64,000 nucleotides of DNA. Origin: JANPLD01 sp031426355. Its GTDB lineage: Bacteria > Pseudomonadota > Alphaproteobacteria > Rickettsiales > UBA8987. The translations under genes and the position numbers were made by a program. The stretch spans positions 1 to 64,000 of the forward strand of contig JANPLD010000068.1 of the NCBI GenBank assembly GCA_031426355.1. Reading direction: 5' to 3'. Within the stretch, counting starts at the first letter, position 1; every line of letters starts with the position of its first letter. Shown piece by piece: positions 33,932 to 42,672 of this stretch. The notes beneath the pieces were generated by a model. That model had not been told where the DNA came from. It saw only the letters and a list, made by a program, of their open reading frames with translations, and did no database searches.

Positions 33932-35212
33932 ATGGAATTAAAAGAAATATTAAGAAATATGATGGAAGCTGCACTTAAACAAGTGCAGAATAGCAAAGAT
34001 TTAGAAGTTAGTTTATTACAAAGTATCATTGAAACTTATGAAAAGAATAAAAATAACAAAGAACTAACAGGTTTTTTGGATGAGTTTTATAATTATAAAA
34101 ATAAATCATATAAAAAAGGATATGATTCTAACAATATCCCGGAAAAGATCTTTACTAAAATTGATGAAGAATTAGCAAAGGAAAAGGGGGAAATAGCAAG
34201 GCAAGAGGAACAACAAAGGAAACAAAATATAAAACAAACTATAATTGAAAAGCTTGGCTATGAATTTGATGAAAATGAAAAGCTTGAACCAAAAAATAGT
34301 TTAGCTCTTCTTTATTATCAAATTGGCAAAGTTTTAGATGATCCTAATAATTTTGATAAGCAGAAAAATTCTTATACCAATAAGGCTACAGAACAAGTAA
34401 AAAGTTTATTATTGCTTGATCCCAAAGTAGATAGGTTTGGTCTATCTTATTTCGCTTCAGATGAAACTAAACAACTGATCAATATCATATCAGAGAACCT
34501 AAAAGATGGTTTTTTTGACCTTAACGGTGTAAATAATGCCCTTGATACCAGTATAGTTACTTTGAACACAACAGAGCTTCCCATAAATGCTATTTTATAT
34601 GTTTTAAATCTTCAAAGAGAAGAGTCCATAAAGAAAAAAATAAAAGAAAAGGATGAATCCATTGGTCAGAAAGATATATGGGATCTCATTCTTATGACAA
34701 AAGGGTCAGGAATAAATAAAACTTGCAACAATGCTGAGCTGGCCACCTATCTTGATGAGATATCTAAAAAAACTGAAAGCAAAGCATTAGAGAAATATTT
34801 AGAAAATCTAATAGATGCGCTCAATAAAAATGAAATCACTTTTGAGCAAGCAATAGATTATCTTAGTAATAATCATAAATATAACCCATTTTCTTCAACT
34901 AAAGAAAGTAACAAGGATTTTGAGCGACTGGAAGCTGACCTTTTAGATTATTATGTGATAACCACTGCAACTATTACAAAAGACCCAAAATTTTTCTCTA
35001 AAAAAGAAGAGAAATTTGTATTGGAATTGGAAAAAAACTTACGTACTACAGGAGAAGAATTATCAAATAACGAAAGGAAAAGCTTAGTAAATGTTATAAC
35101 CCAGTTGATGAGACATGACATTGATACCCCTACAGAAGCAAAAGATATAATTAAAAACGCGGGATTAGATTTAGATAATATAGATAAAATAGCGAAGGTT
35201 TTTAAAAGATAA
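33932..35212 (+). CDS. Large orphan hypothetical protein (candidate effector)
   Basis: A 426-residue hydrophilic protein, strongly rich in lysine, glutamate and asparagine, apparently all helical, with a charged coiled-coil-like stretch at about 80-105 (EELAKEKGEIARQEEQQRKQ). It has no signal peptide, membrane segment or known catalytic motif and ends in a basic FKR tail. I do not recognise it. It is monocistronic, looks clearly A/T-richer than nrdA and pyrG, and directly abuts the convergent pyrG stop. A degenerate CtrA-type promoter hints that it belongs with the other orphan genes. Confidence 0.72.
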   Translation: MELKEILRNMMEAALKQVQNSKDLEVSLLQSIIETYEKNKNNKELTGFLDEFYNYKNKSYKKGYDSNNIPEKIFTKIDEELAKEKGEIARQEEQQRKQNIKQTIIEKLGYEFDENEKLEPKNSLALLYYQIGKVLDDPNNFDKQKNSYTNKATEQVKSLLLLDPKVDRFGLSYFASDETKQLINIISENLKDGFFDLNGVNNALDTSIVTLNTTELPINAILYVLNLQREESIKKKIKEKDESIGQKDIWDLILMTKGSGINKTCNNAELATYLDEISKKTESKALEKYLENLIDALNKNEITFEQAIDYLSNNHKYNPFSSTKESNKDFERLEADLLDYYVITTATITKDPKFFSKKEEKFVLELEKNLRTTGEELSNNERKSLVNVITQLMRHDIDTPTEAKDIIKNAGLDLDNIDKIAKVFKR

Positions 35213-36838
35213 TTATCTTTTTCCATTCTCCTTTGCTGCCTTGATGAATTCCCTGAAGAGAGGGTGCGGGGCGAAGGGGCGGGATTTGAATTCCGGGTGG
35301 AACTGGACAGCTATAAAGAATGGGTGGTCTTTATATTCAACTATTTCAGGGAGTTTGCCGTCAGGAGACATTCCGGAGAATACTAAGCCTTTGGCTTCGA
35401 GTTTATCTTTGTAATTTATATTTACTTCGTAACGGTGGCGGTGACGTTCTGTTATTTCTTCACTGCCGTAAATCTTGTGGGCAAGAGTACCTTTTTTAAT
35501 TACACAATCATATGAGCCAAGCCTCATAGTACCGCCGAGGTTTCCACCGAGAGTGCGGGTTTCTTTTGACCCGTCTTTCTCCCACTCGGTCATAATGCCA
35601 ACAACAGGGTCAACACATGGAACAAATTCAGAAGAGGTTGCATCTTTTATTCCAGCTAAATTTCTTGAAGCTTCGATGACTGCCATTTGCATACCAAAAC
35701 AGATACCTAAATATGGAATCTTATTTTCGCGAGCATATTTTATTGCGGCTATTTTACCTTCCGCGCCTTCAGTACCAAAAGCACCGGGAACTAGTATCGC
35801 ATCAATATCTTTGAACTCTTCCCTGATCTCATCAGAGGAGAATTTGCGGGAGTTCACCCATTTTACTTTTACTTTCACATCATTGGTAATGCCTGCATGG
35901 CCGAAAGCTTCGATGATGGATTTATATGCGTCTGCAAGGGCAGTATATTTACCCACTATGGCAACACTAACTTCTCCTTTAGGGGATTTTATCTTTTCGG
36001 ATATCTCTTCCCAGATTTTAAGGTCAGGCTTTTTGTCAAAAGGAAGGCCGAATTTTTTTAGTACCTGCGTATCCATGCCTTCTTTGTGGTATTCAACAGG
36101 AACGTTGTAGATGCTGTCTATATCACGCGCTTCAATAACACGCTCAGGCTTAACGTTACAGAATAATGCTATCTTCTGTTTCTCGGATTGTGGTATCGGG
36201 TGTTCGGTTCTGCATATCAGGATATCTGGCTGGATACCGATACTACGGAGCTCTTTTACAGAGTGCTGGGTTGGTTTTGTTTTAAGTTCTTTTGCGGCCG
36301 ATACATAAGGAACTAAAGTTAGATGGGCGTATAATGTGCGCTCTTCACCAAGTTCATTACCAAGTTGCCTTATAGCTTCAAAAAAAGGCAAAGCCTCAAT
36401 ATCACCAACAGTTCCACCGATCTCGCAGATAAGGAAATCAACCTCGGAAGTATCTGAGGTTACAAATTCTTTGATAAGATTTGTTACGTGAGGGATAACC
36501 TGAACGGTTGCACCTAAGTAGTCGCCGCGTCTTTCCTTGGAAAGTAGGTCAGAATAAATTCTTCCGGCTGTTACGCTGTCACTTCTTCTAGCGCTTACAT
36601 TGGTGAATCTTTCATAGTGCCCAAGGTCAAGATCAGTTTCTGCGCCATCATCAGTAACAAATACTTCCCCGTGCTGGATAGGGTTCATAGTGCCGGGATC
36701 AACATTCAGATAAGGGTCAAGCTTACGCAGGCGGACAGAATATCCGCGCGCCTGTAATAAAGCGCCTAAACTTGCGGAAGCAATACCTTTCCCGAGTGAG
36801 GAAACCACGCCGCCGGTTATGAATATGTATCTCGTCAT
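35213..36838 (-). CDS. pyrG: CTP synthase
   Basis: A 541-residue CTP synthase. The synthetase domain begins YIFITGGVVSSLGKGIASASLG with the ATP loop, then LDPYLNVDPGTMNP and ICEIGGTVGDIE. The glutaminase domain has PYLGICFGMQMAVIE with the nucleophilic cysteine and VQFHPEFKSRP with the histidine/glutamate. It aminates UTP to CTP. A GGGGTTA repeat and inverted copy lie immediately upstream of the start codon, so its mRNA leader would be strongly structured if it begins beyond the repeat. Confidence 0.97.
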   Translation of the reverse strand: MTRYIFITGGVVSSLGKGIASASLGALLQARGYSVRLRKLDPYLNVDPGTMNPIQHGEVFVTDDGAETDLDLGHYERFTNVSARRSDSVTAGRIYSDLLSKERRGDYLGATVQVIPHVTNLIKEFVTSDTSEVDFLICEIGGTVGDIEALPFFEAIRQLGNELGEERTLYAHLTLVPYVSAAKELKTKPTQHSVKELRSIGIQPDILICRTEHPIPQSEKQKIALFCNVKPERVIEARDIDSIYNVPVEYHKEGMDTQVLKKFGLPFDKKPDLKIWEEISEKIKSPKGEVSVAIVGKYTALADAYKSIIEAFGHAGITNDVKVKVKWVNSRKFSSDEIREEFKDIDAILVPGAFGTEGAEGKIAAIKYARENKIPYLGICFGMQMAVIEASRNLAGIKDATSSEFVPCVDPVVGIMTEWEKDGSKETRTLGGNLGGTMRLGSYDCVIKKGTLAHKIYGSEEITERHRHRYEVNINYKDKLEAKGLVFSGMSPDGKLPEIVEYKDHPFFIAVQFHPEFKSRPFAPHPLFREFIKAAKENGKR

Positions 36839-36843
36839 TATCT

Positions 36844-36904
36844 AGGGGTTAGGGGTTAGGGGTTAGGGGTTGGACTAAAATAAGCCCTAACCCCCAAGCC
36901 CTAA
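36844..36904 (-). repeat. Heptad fold-back element with four GGGG tracts, ahead of pyrG
   Basis: The + strand has GGGGTTA units repeated four times from 36844, giving four GGGG tracts separated by TTA, then a spacer and an inverted part with CCCTAACCCCC and AAGCCCTAA up to 36904. It lies between the end of the unknown gene (36908) and the pyrG start (36838), both on the minus strand. It can form a long hairpin, and the G-rich strand meets the usual G-quadruplex pattern. Confidence 0.8.
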
Positions 36905-36907
36905 TAC

Positions 36908-37507
36908 CTATCTTACTGCAATCTTTTTCTTTATCTTATGCAGCCTCAGCATATTCTCATCGTATATGCCGCCGAAATCTATACGCCCAATATCTGCAAG
37001 GCGGATAATTATATTCCTGTCATCCATGGAATGCTTATCACCCATTAGGCGGAGAAGCATGAATTCCTCATCAATATCCTTTACCTGACCAAAATAAAAA
37101 TCCTCGGTGCTGTCAGCATCATAAACCGAGATATGGCCGTAAAGAGAATTGATAGTACGAATAACCTTGAAAAAATGATTGTGAATACTGATATTGGCGA
37201 TTTTATCAAGGATGTTTTTCCTTGGACCTTTTTCTTCGAGCAATATTTCAAGCTGCTCAAGCAGTTCGCCTTCCCATGAAAGGGTTGAGATGTTATCAGT
37301 GAAGAGAAGTGAAAACCCGTCAAATTCGCCGCTATCGGGCAATATTTTATGGGCAAGGGTCATCAGTTCATTACTGTCTATTACCTTACAGAAGAAATTA
37401 TCGTCGGGATGTTCAACTTCTATCTCGCAAAGTTTTTTAGATTTGCTGATATCCTTTAATGAACGCTGCAATAAAGAGATTTGCGCTATGGGTTCCGGTT
37501 GTTTCAT
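36908..37507 (-). CDS. Conserved-looking hypothetical protein
   Basis: A 199-residue soluble protein of unknown family, acidic and mixed alpha/beta in appearance. It has no signal peptide or membrane helix. The second half (GQVKDIDEEFMLLRLMGDK, then IIIRLADIGRIDFGGIYDENMLRLHKI) has the rhythm of a small Sm-like or ligand-binding beta barrel, but this is only an impression. It is single on the minus strand, upstream of pyrG and separated from it by the heptad element. Confidence 0.65.
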   Translation of the reverse strand: MKQPEPIAQISLLQRSLKDISKSKKLCEIEVEHPDDNFFCKVIDSNELMTLAHKILPDSGEFDGFSLLFTDNISTLSWEGELLEQLEILLEEKGPRKNILDKIANISIHNHFFKVIRTINSLYGHISVYDADSTEDFYFGQVKDIDEEFMLLRLMGDKHSMDDRNIIIRLADIGRIDFGGIYDENMLRLHKIKKKIAVR

Positions 37508-37562
37508 AACGGTAATATTGGTTTAGGTAGTTATATAAAGGATTTTTTTGAAAATACATTAT

Positions 37563-38297
37563 TTAATAGCTACCACCTGCCCCGCCGCCGCTAAAGCTGC
37601 CTCCGCCGAAACTACTACCACCTCTGCCGCCGCCAAAACTTCTGCCACTGCCCATAGCGCCTAAAGCTGAACCGAGCAGCATTGAGCGCGGAGAAATAAA
37701 GAAAAATATCAGCCAGATTATTAGAAAAATTATAGGGATCATGGAGCCTTTGCTTTGCTCTTCTTGGCTTTCCAAATTATTATCCATTTTAAGTTCCGGT
37801 GAGAGCAGGTTCATGATCTGGTTAGTGCCTGCATCTAGACCGCCATAGAAATTACCTTGTTTGAACTGAGGGAGGATCAACTGCTCAATTATTCTTTTAG
37901 AGAGAGCATCTGTAAGTTCCCCTTCAACACCGTAACCTGTTGCGATAAAAACTTTCCTATCATCAGTTGCCCAGGTTATCAGTACCCCGTTATTTTTACC
38001 TTTCTGGCCAATACCCCAGGTGCGGCCGAGTTCAAATGAATAATCTGCTATTTCATAATCTCCGGTGGATTTTACAATTACTACAACGATTTGATTGGTT
38101 GTCTGAGCGCTGTAGTTTTCAAGTTTCTGATTTAGTTGAGATGTCTGTTCAGATGTTAAAGCTTTACCCGTAAAATCATTTACGAATTTGGCAGGAGTTG
38201 GTTTTGCAGGTAGGGTTATTTCAGCTGATGCAGGGCTGTTAACGTTAACAATTAACGTTATGAAAATCAGCGTAATAAATTTCTTAAAAATTTTCAT
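37563..38297 (-). CDS. TPM-domain protein (YgcG family), membrane-anchored
   Basis: A 244-residue protein with a signal peptide (about residues 1-25), a TPM domain (about 35-165: FVNDFTGKALTSEQTSQLNQKL and GKNNGVLITWATDDRKVFIATGYG), a membrane helix (about 185-205) and a glycine-serine tail GRSFGGGRGGSSFGGG typical of YgcG proteins. TPM domains are extracytoplasmic, linked to envelope stress and protein turnover. It is the last gene of the lemA operon. Confidence 0.9.
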   Translation of the reverse strand: MKIFKKFITLIFITLIVNVNSPASAEITLPAKPTPAKFVNDFTGKALTSEQTSQLNQKLENYSAQTTNQIVVVIVKSTGDYEIADYSFELGRTWGIGQKGKNNGVLITWATDDRKVFIATGYGVEGELTDALSKRIIEQLILPQFKQGNFYGGLDAGTNQIMNLLSPELKMDNNLESQEEQSKGSMIPIIFLIIWLIFFFISPRSMLLGSALGAMGSGRSFGGGRGGSSFGGGSFSGGGAGGSY

Positions 38298-38305
38298 TTA
38301 ATATT

Positions 38306-38725
38306 TTAATGGGAAATAAAATCAGATATCTCGTTTTTGTCACCTGTTTCAAATGGGAAATGTTCTTTTAATTTCTCACCGACCTTCTGGACTGCCTGCA
38401 GAAAACCTTCAGTATATTTACCTTCTGAGAAATTATCTTTCAGAATTTTAAGAACATCATTCCAGTAATGATCGTCTACCAGATCATTAATGCCTTTATC
38501 ACCGAGAATTGCTATCTGCCTGTCATTATATGATAGATATATCAGAACCGCATTTCTGTTTTTAGTATTATAGAGTTTTAATTTATCAAACAGTTTCCTT
38601 GCCCTTTCGTAAGGCCCGGTTTCTTTACAGGTTTTTTCTATATGTATCTTAATTTCACTGGAAGTATGGCTTTCAGCGGACTCAATTGCAGAGATAATTG
38701 CCTTTTTATCTATAGAGAATTTCAT
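38306..38725 (-). CDS. Short TPM-domain protein
   Basis: A 139-residue protein holding a TPM domain without signal peptide or anchor. AIESAESHTSSEIKIHIEK, the ARKLFDKLKLYNTKNRNAVL segment, and IAILGDKGINDLV are family motifs. It overlaps the lemA stop by one base and lies 8 bp upstream of the longer TPM gene. The arrangement LemA-TPM-TPM is a common conserved cluster of unknown function. Confidence 0.88.
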   Translation of the reverse strand: MKFSIDKKAIISAIESAESHTSSEIKIHIEKTCKETGPYERARKLFDKLKLYNTKNRNAVLIYLSYNDRQIAILGDKGINDLVDDHYWNDVLKILKDNFSEGKYTEGFLQAVQKVGEKLKEHFPFETGDKNEISDFISH

Positions 38726-39306
38726 TAAAATTCTACTTTAGGTGCTACCTCTGAACCTTTTGCAGCCTCAAAATATGGTTTCGGCATGAAACCCATCAGG
38801 CGCGCGATCAAAGCTCCTGGAACGCGGCGAGTAGCCTGATTATAATCTTTCACGCTGGCATTAAAATCATTGCGGGCAACAGCTATGCGGTTCTCAGTGC
38901 CTTCCAACTGCGATTGTAATTCCAAGAAATTCTGGTTGGCTTTAAGATCAGGATATTTTTCAACTGAAACAAGTAACCTGCCTAAAGCAGAAGTTACGCC
39001 GTTCTGAGCCTGCTGAAACTTTTCAAAATTTTCAGGGGTAAGTGAACTCGCATCAACCTGAATTGAAGTAGCTTTGGCACGAGCTTCAATTACCTGAGTA
39101 AGGGTAGATTTTTCAAAATCAGCAACACCTTTTACGGTACTAACGAGATTCGGGATAAGATCTAAACGGCGCTGGTATTGTGATTGAACTGATGCCCATT
39201 TTGTTTTTACTTCTTCATCCTTACCAACAAAACCATTATAGCTGCTTACGCTGACTGCAATTAACGCAAATATTATACCAACTATTATTATAAATTTTTT
39301 ACTCAT
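38725..39306 (-). CDS. lemA: LemA family protein
   Basis: A 193-residue LemA protein: an N-terminal membrane helix (about 4-24), then the coiled-coil core with YNGFVGKDEEVKTKWASVQSQYQRR and LIPNLVSTVKG, and RVPGALIARLMGFMPKPYFEA near the C-terminus. The role of LemA is not settled. It is the first gene of the operon with the two TPM genes and lies 15 bp downstream of obgE, so the transcript may continue from the ribosomal operon. Confidence 0.93.
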   Translation of the reverse strand: MSKKFIIIVGIIFALIAVSVSSYNGFVGKDEEVKTKWASVQSQYQRRLDLIPNLVSTVKGVADFEKSTLTQVIEARAKATSIQVDASSLTPENFEKFQQAQNGVTSALGRLLVSVEKYPDLKANQNFLELQSQLEGTENRIAVARNDFNASVKDYNQATRRVPGALIARLMGFMPKPYFEAAKGSEVAPKVEF

Positions 39307-39321
39307 TTGATCCCTTAAATT

Positions 39322-40380
39322 TTAATTATTTTCTTCCGGTTCATCCAATTGAACTTCTTCCTTTATCTCTTCTGCCGGTTCCTGCATTTCTTTGTATTTC
39401 TCAACAACGGTGAGTAATTTGCGGAGTACATCTACCGTTCCAGCGCCTGTGACGCCGGACATTGGGATAACTTTGAAATTGGATTTTCTTTGCAGGGATT
39501 TTACTTTTTTTGCAATCTCTTCATCGGTGAGTGAATCGATCTTATTCAGAACTACAACTTCCTCTTTATCAGCAAGCACATCACTGTAAGCACGAAGTTC
39601 TTTCCTTATTACCGCATAGTTTTTGAGAAAATTTTCATCAGTGCCATCTACCAGATGCAAGATAACGCGGCATCTTTCGACGTGTTTCAAAAATCTGTGA
39701 CCAAGGCCGTGACCTTCAGATGCGCCCTCTATAAGGCCGGGGATATCTGATATAACAAATTCTTTCTCATCAATATAAGCAACGCCAAGCTGCGGCTTTA
39801 GAGTTGTAAAAGGATAGTCGGCTATTTTTGGTTTTGCGCGAGTAGTCGCCGCTAGGAATGTCGATTTACCTGCGTTTGGGAGGCCAACAAGACCAACATC
39901 AGAGATAAGTTTTAATTTCAGCCATACCCACATATCCTGACCTTTCCAGCCGGGGGTTGACTTACGGGGAGCGCGATTTGTCGATGATTTATAATGCGTA
40001 TTACCAAAGCCTCCATCACCGCCTTTAAGCAGAACGCGTTCAAAACTATTTTCCATAACGTCAGCTATCATGGTTACCCCATCCTCAAGAAATATCTGCG
40101 TGCCGATAGGGATATTCAGGACTATATCATTACCATATTTACCATCACGAAGTGATCCTTTACCCTGCTCACCATTTTGCGCGCGAAAATGTTGTGAGTA
40201 ACGGTAATCAATAAGTGTATTAAGGTCAGTTATTGCCTTGAGTATTATATCACCACCATTACCGCCATTACCGCCATTAGGGCCGCCATTAGGCGCGTTA
40301 GCTTCCCTGCGGAATGCTATACAGCCATTGCCACCATCACCGCTTTTAAGGTATATCTTTGCTTCATCAATAAAGTGCAT
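39322..40380 (-). CDS. obgE: GTPase ObgE
   Basis: A 352-residue Obg GTPase. The glycine-rich Obg fold occupies about 1-158 (FIDEAKIYLKSGDGGNGCIAF and NGGPNGGNGGNGGD). The G domain has GLPNAGKST, DIPGLIEGA (G3) and NKID (G4). A short acidic C-terminal tail replaces the longer OCT domain. It acts in 50S assembly. It follows rplU-rpmA as in most bacteria, but a terminator lies between rpmA and obgE. Confidence 0.97.
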   Translation of the reverse strand: MHFIDEAKIYLKSGDGGNGCIAFRREANAPNGGPNGGNGGNGGDIILKAITDLNTLIDYRYSQHFRAQNGEQGKGSLRDGKYGNDIVLNIPIGTQIFLEDGVTMIADVMENSFERVLLKGGDGGFGNTHYKSSTNRAPRKSTPGWKGQDMWVWLKLKLISDVGLVGLPNAGKSTFLAATTRAKPKIADYPFTTLKPQLGVAYIDEKEFVISDIPGLIEGASEGHGLGHRFLKHVERCRVILHLVDGTDENFLKNYAVIRKELRAYSDVLADKEEVVVLNKIDSLTDEEIAKKVKSLQRKSNFKVIPMSGVTGAGTVDVLRKLLTVVEKYKEMQEPAEEIKEEVQLDEPEENN

Positions 40381-40423
40381 AATATAGTTTTTAGAGTTTA
40401 GTATTAGGCCGCATATCTTTTAA

Positions 40424-40451
40424 ATAAAAAAAGGCGGGAGAACCCGCCTTT
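40424..40451 (-). terminator. Rho-independent terminator after rpmA
   Basis: AAAGGCGGG (40430-40438) pairs with CCCGCCTTT (40443-40451) around AGAA. On the minus strand a run of U follows (complement of ATAAAAAAA). It would end rplU-rpmA, with part of the transcripts reading into obgE. Confidence 0.9.
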
Positions 40452-40488
40452 GAATATAATATAAAAAATTTTTATTTCCAGTAAGCTA

Positions 40489-40749
40489 TTAAGCTACTGC
40501 TGGAATTACAGAAACATATACCCTGTCATCCCATTTAGTGTCAAATTTAACTACACCGTCAACAGATGCGTGGATAGTATGATCTTTACCCATGAATACA
40601 TTGTTACCTGGTTTCCATTTAGTTCCTCTCTGGCGAATCAATATATTGCCAGTTCTAACAACCTGTCCACCGAATCTTTTTACACCTAACCGTCTACCTG
40701 CGGAATCCCTTCCGTTGGAGGTACTACCACCTGCTTTCTTCGTTGCCAT
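40489..40749 (-). CDS. rpmA: 50S ribosomal protein L27
   Basis: An 86-residue bL27. The N-terminus ATKKAGGSTSNGRDSAGRRLGVKRFGG is nearly invariant and reaches the peptidyl-transferase centre. It lies 30 bp downstream of rplU. There is no N-terminal extension needing cleavage. Confidence 0.98.
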   Translation of the reverse strand: MATKKAGGSTSNGRDSAGRRLGVKRFGGQVVRTGNILIRQRGTKWKPGNNVFMGKDHTIHASVDGVVKFDTKWDDRVYVSVIPAVA

Positions 40750-40779
40750 GACTTATTACTCCTTAGATTATCAAATATA

Positions 40780-41325
40780 TTACTCTGCTGATGCTTTAGT
40801 TTTGCCTGCTGCCTTTTTTCTAGGAGTAGCAGGTTTAGCTTCAGGTTTAGCAGTTGTTTCTTTCTTAGCTTTAGCTGGTTTAGCTTCTGCTTTTGGCTTC
40901 GCAGCTTTAATAGAGCCTTGAGCCTGTTTTTTCTCAGCTTTTGTAGGAGCAGTTTTCAGATCATTCACTCTCGCTTGATTTTCTTCCGGCTTGAAAGGAA
41001 GTATGTTTGCTTTGAGGTCTTTACCTATGCCAGTGATCTTGATCACTGTAACTAATTGTCTGTGACCATTTTTACGTCTGTAATTGTGCCTGCGTTTCTT
41101 TTTGAAAACGATGATCTTATCAGCTTTTTTCTGGTTGATTATTTCAGCAGCAACACCGAAACCTGAAAGACCTGAACCTAAAGCAATATCAGAACCTTGA
41201 TTAATCATAAGAACTTCGTCAAGAAGTACTATAGAACCTATACCTGCTTCGATCTTCTCAACTTCGATAATATCGTTGGCCTGAACTTTATATTGTTTTC
41301 CGCCTGTTTTAATTACTGCGTACAT
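40780..41325 (-). CDS. rplU: 50S ribosomal protein L21 with long basic C-terminal tail
   Basis: A 181-residue bL21. The first 100 residues are the standard L21 domain (YAVIKTGGKQYKVQANDII, and KKKRRHNYRRKNGHRQ that contacts 23S rRNA). The rest is a low-complexity lysine/alanine/proline tail rich in KPA and KPEA units, a feature of many alphaproteobacterial L21 proteins. It is the first gene of rplU-rpmA. Confidence 0.97.
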   Translation of the reverse strand: MYAVIKTGGKQYKVQANDIIEVEKIEAGIGSIVLLDEVLMINQGSDIALGSGLSGFGVAAEIINQKKADKIIVFKKKRRHNYRRKNGHRQLVTVIKITGIGKDLKANILPFKPEENQARVNDLKTAPTKAEKKQAQGSIKAAKPKAEAKPAKAKKETTAKPEAKPATPRKKAAGKTKASAE

Positions 41326-41428
41326 GGGTATTACTCATTTAATTCTGTTAAGGAAGGCCTCTTTAGGCATTTACTGGTGGTATGTCAAGTAAATATTGAT
41401 CACCCCTGTTGTTTTTTGCCCACATTTA

Positions 41429-41437
41429 TTATCCACT
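41429..41437 (+). promoter_or_regulatory. DnaA-box-like site upstream of dnaN
   Basis: TTATCCACT matches the DnaA box TTATCCACA at eight of nine positions and lies 84 bp before the dnaN start, directly adjoining its predicted -35. A single near-consensus site has limited weight. Confidence 0.4.
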
Positions 41438-41465
41438 TGCAGGGTTACAACTACTATATTATAAC
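41437..41465 (+). promoter_or_regulatory. Promoter of dnaN
   Basis: TTGCAG (41437-41442) and TATAAC (41460-41465) are separated by 17 bp. Transcription would start near 41472, 49 bases before the start codon. Confidence 0.5.
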
Positions 41466-41520
41466 ATATGTAAAGTTTTTTAGTAAAGCTTAGAAATCAT
41501 ATATATTATAAGAGGTTACG

Positions 41521-42663
41521 ATGGCAGAAGCGGCAAGGAAAATTAAGGCCCAAACAGCATTTGATATCAACATAGAAAAAAATGCCTTTATCAGGGCACT
41601 TTCAAGGATCCAATCAGTTGTAGAAAAAAGAAATACCATTCCTATCCTTGCTAACGTGAAAATTGAAGCGGCAAATAATGCTGTTACTTTAACAGTTACG
41701 GATATGGACCTTGTTGCCACCCAGCAAATTGAAGCGGCGGTTAATACTGAAGGTTCACTTACTGTTCCGGCGCTTACATTATACGACATCATACGTAAAC
41801 TTCCTGAAGGCGCGCAGATTAACTTAAATGCTGATACTGCTTCTTCAAGGCTTATCGTTAAATCAGGCAGTTCGAAATTCACGCTTTCATATCTTCCATC
41901 AGAAGATTTCCCTGTTATTGCGGAAGGCGACCTCACGCATTCTTTTGAAATGGATGTTAAAACTTTCGTAAGACTTGTTGAGAAAACTAAATTCGCGATG
42001 AGTAACGAAGAAACAAGATATTACCTGAACGGCGTTTATTTCCATGTGATGAACGGCAATTTAAGAGCTGTTGCAACTGACGGCCACAGGCTTGCTTCTA
42101 TTGAGATACCTTCACCTGAAGGCGCGCAAGGGATGCCGGGAGTTATCATTCCGCGTAAGGCAGTTAATGAACTTGCAAAACTTCTTGAAGGTCAGGATAA
42201 AGTTACAATATCTGTTTCTGAATCAAAAATAAAATTCACCGGAAATAAAATTGAATTACTTTCAAAAGTAGTTGATGGAACTTTTCCTGATTACCAGAGA
42301 GTTATACCTGAGAATAATAAAAAATTTCTTACAACAAATACGCAAGCGATGAAAGATGCGGTTGACAGGGTTTCCACTATCTCTGTTGATAAAACCAAAG
42401 CTATCAAGATCACTGTTAGCCAGAATAACATCAACCTTTATACGCAAGGTGTTGAAGGTTCGAGCGGTAATGAAGATGTTCCGGCAAATTATGGTGCTGA
42501 TACTTTGGAACTCGGCTTTAACTCACGTTACGTTATTGAGATGTTACAGCAGATCGAAAATACTGAAGTTCAGTTCGCGCTTGATACTCCAAATGCTCCG
42601 GCGCTTATTACTGACCCTTCTGACAGTTCAGCTGTTTATATCATAATGCCGATGAGAGTTTAA
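41521..42663 (+). CDS. dnaN: DNA polymerase III beta subunit (sliding clamp)
   Basis: A 380-residue beta clamp with the three-domain repeat. Recognisable parts are ALSRIQSVVEKRNTIPILANV in domain I, NGVYFHVMNGNLRAVATDGHRLA in domain II and the C-terminal DPSDSSAVYIIMPMRV. It is not next to dnaA or recF here, unlike the classical origin cluster, which agrees with Rickettsiales-type gene scatter. It has its own promoter and a DnaA-like site. Confidence 0.97.
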   Translation: MAEAARKIKAQTAFDINIEKNAFIRALSRIQSVVEKRNTIPILANVKIEAANNAVTLTVTDMDLVATQQIEAAVNTEGSLTVPALTLYDIIRKLPEGAQINLNADTASSRLIVKSGSSKFTLSYLPSEDFPVIAEGDLTHSFEMDVKTFVRLVEKTKFAMSNEETRYYLNGVYFHVMNGNLRAVATDGHRLASIEIPSPEGAQGMPGVIIPRKAVNELAKLLEGQDKVTISVSESKIKFTGNKIELLSKVVDGTFPDYQRVIPENNKKFLTTNTQAMKDAVDRVSTISVDKTKAIKITVSQNNINLYTQGVEGSSGNEDVPANYGADTLELGFNSRYVIEMLQQIENTEVQFALDTPNAPALITDPSDSSAVYIIMPMRV

Positions 42664-42672
42664 TTCTTATAT

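Noticed and set aside
35475..36110. 211-residue + strand frame inside pyrG
   Set aside because: pyrG is complete and highly conserved on the minus strand; this frame is a shadow of it.
36844..36904. CRISPR-like or telomere array
   Set aside because: Units are 7 bp with no spacers, and the array is inside a fold-back element between two ordinary genes.
41346..41370. TTAA-N5-TTAA upstream of rplU as a CtrA box
   Set aside because: Spacing is 5 instead of 7, and no -10 lies at the expected distance.
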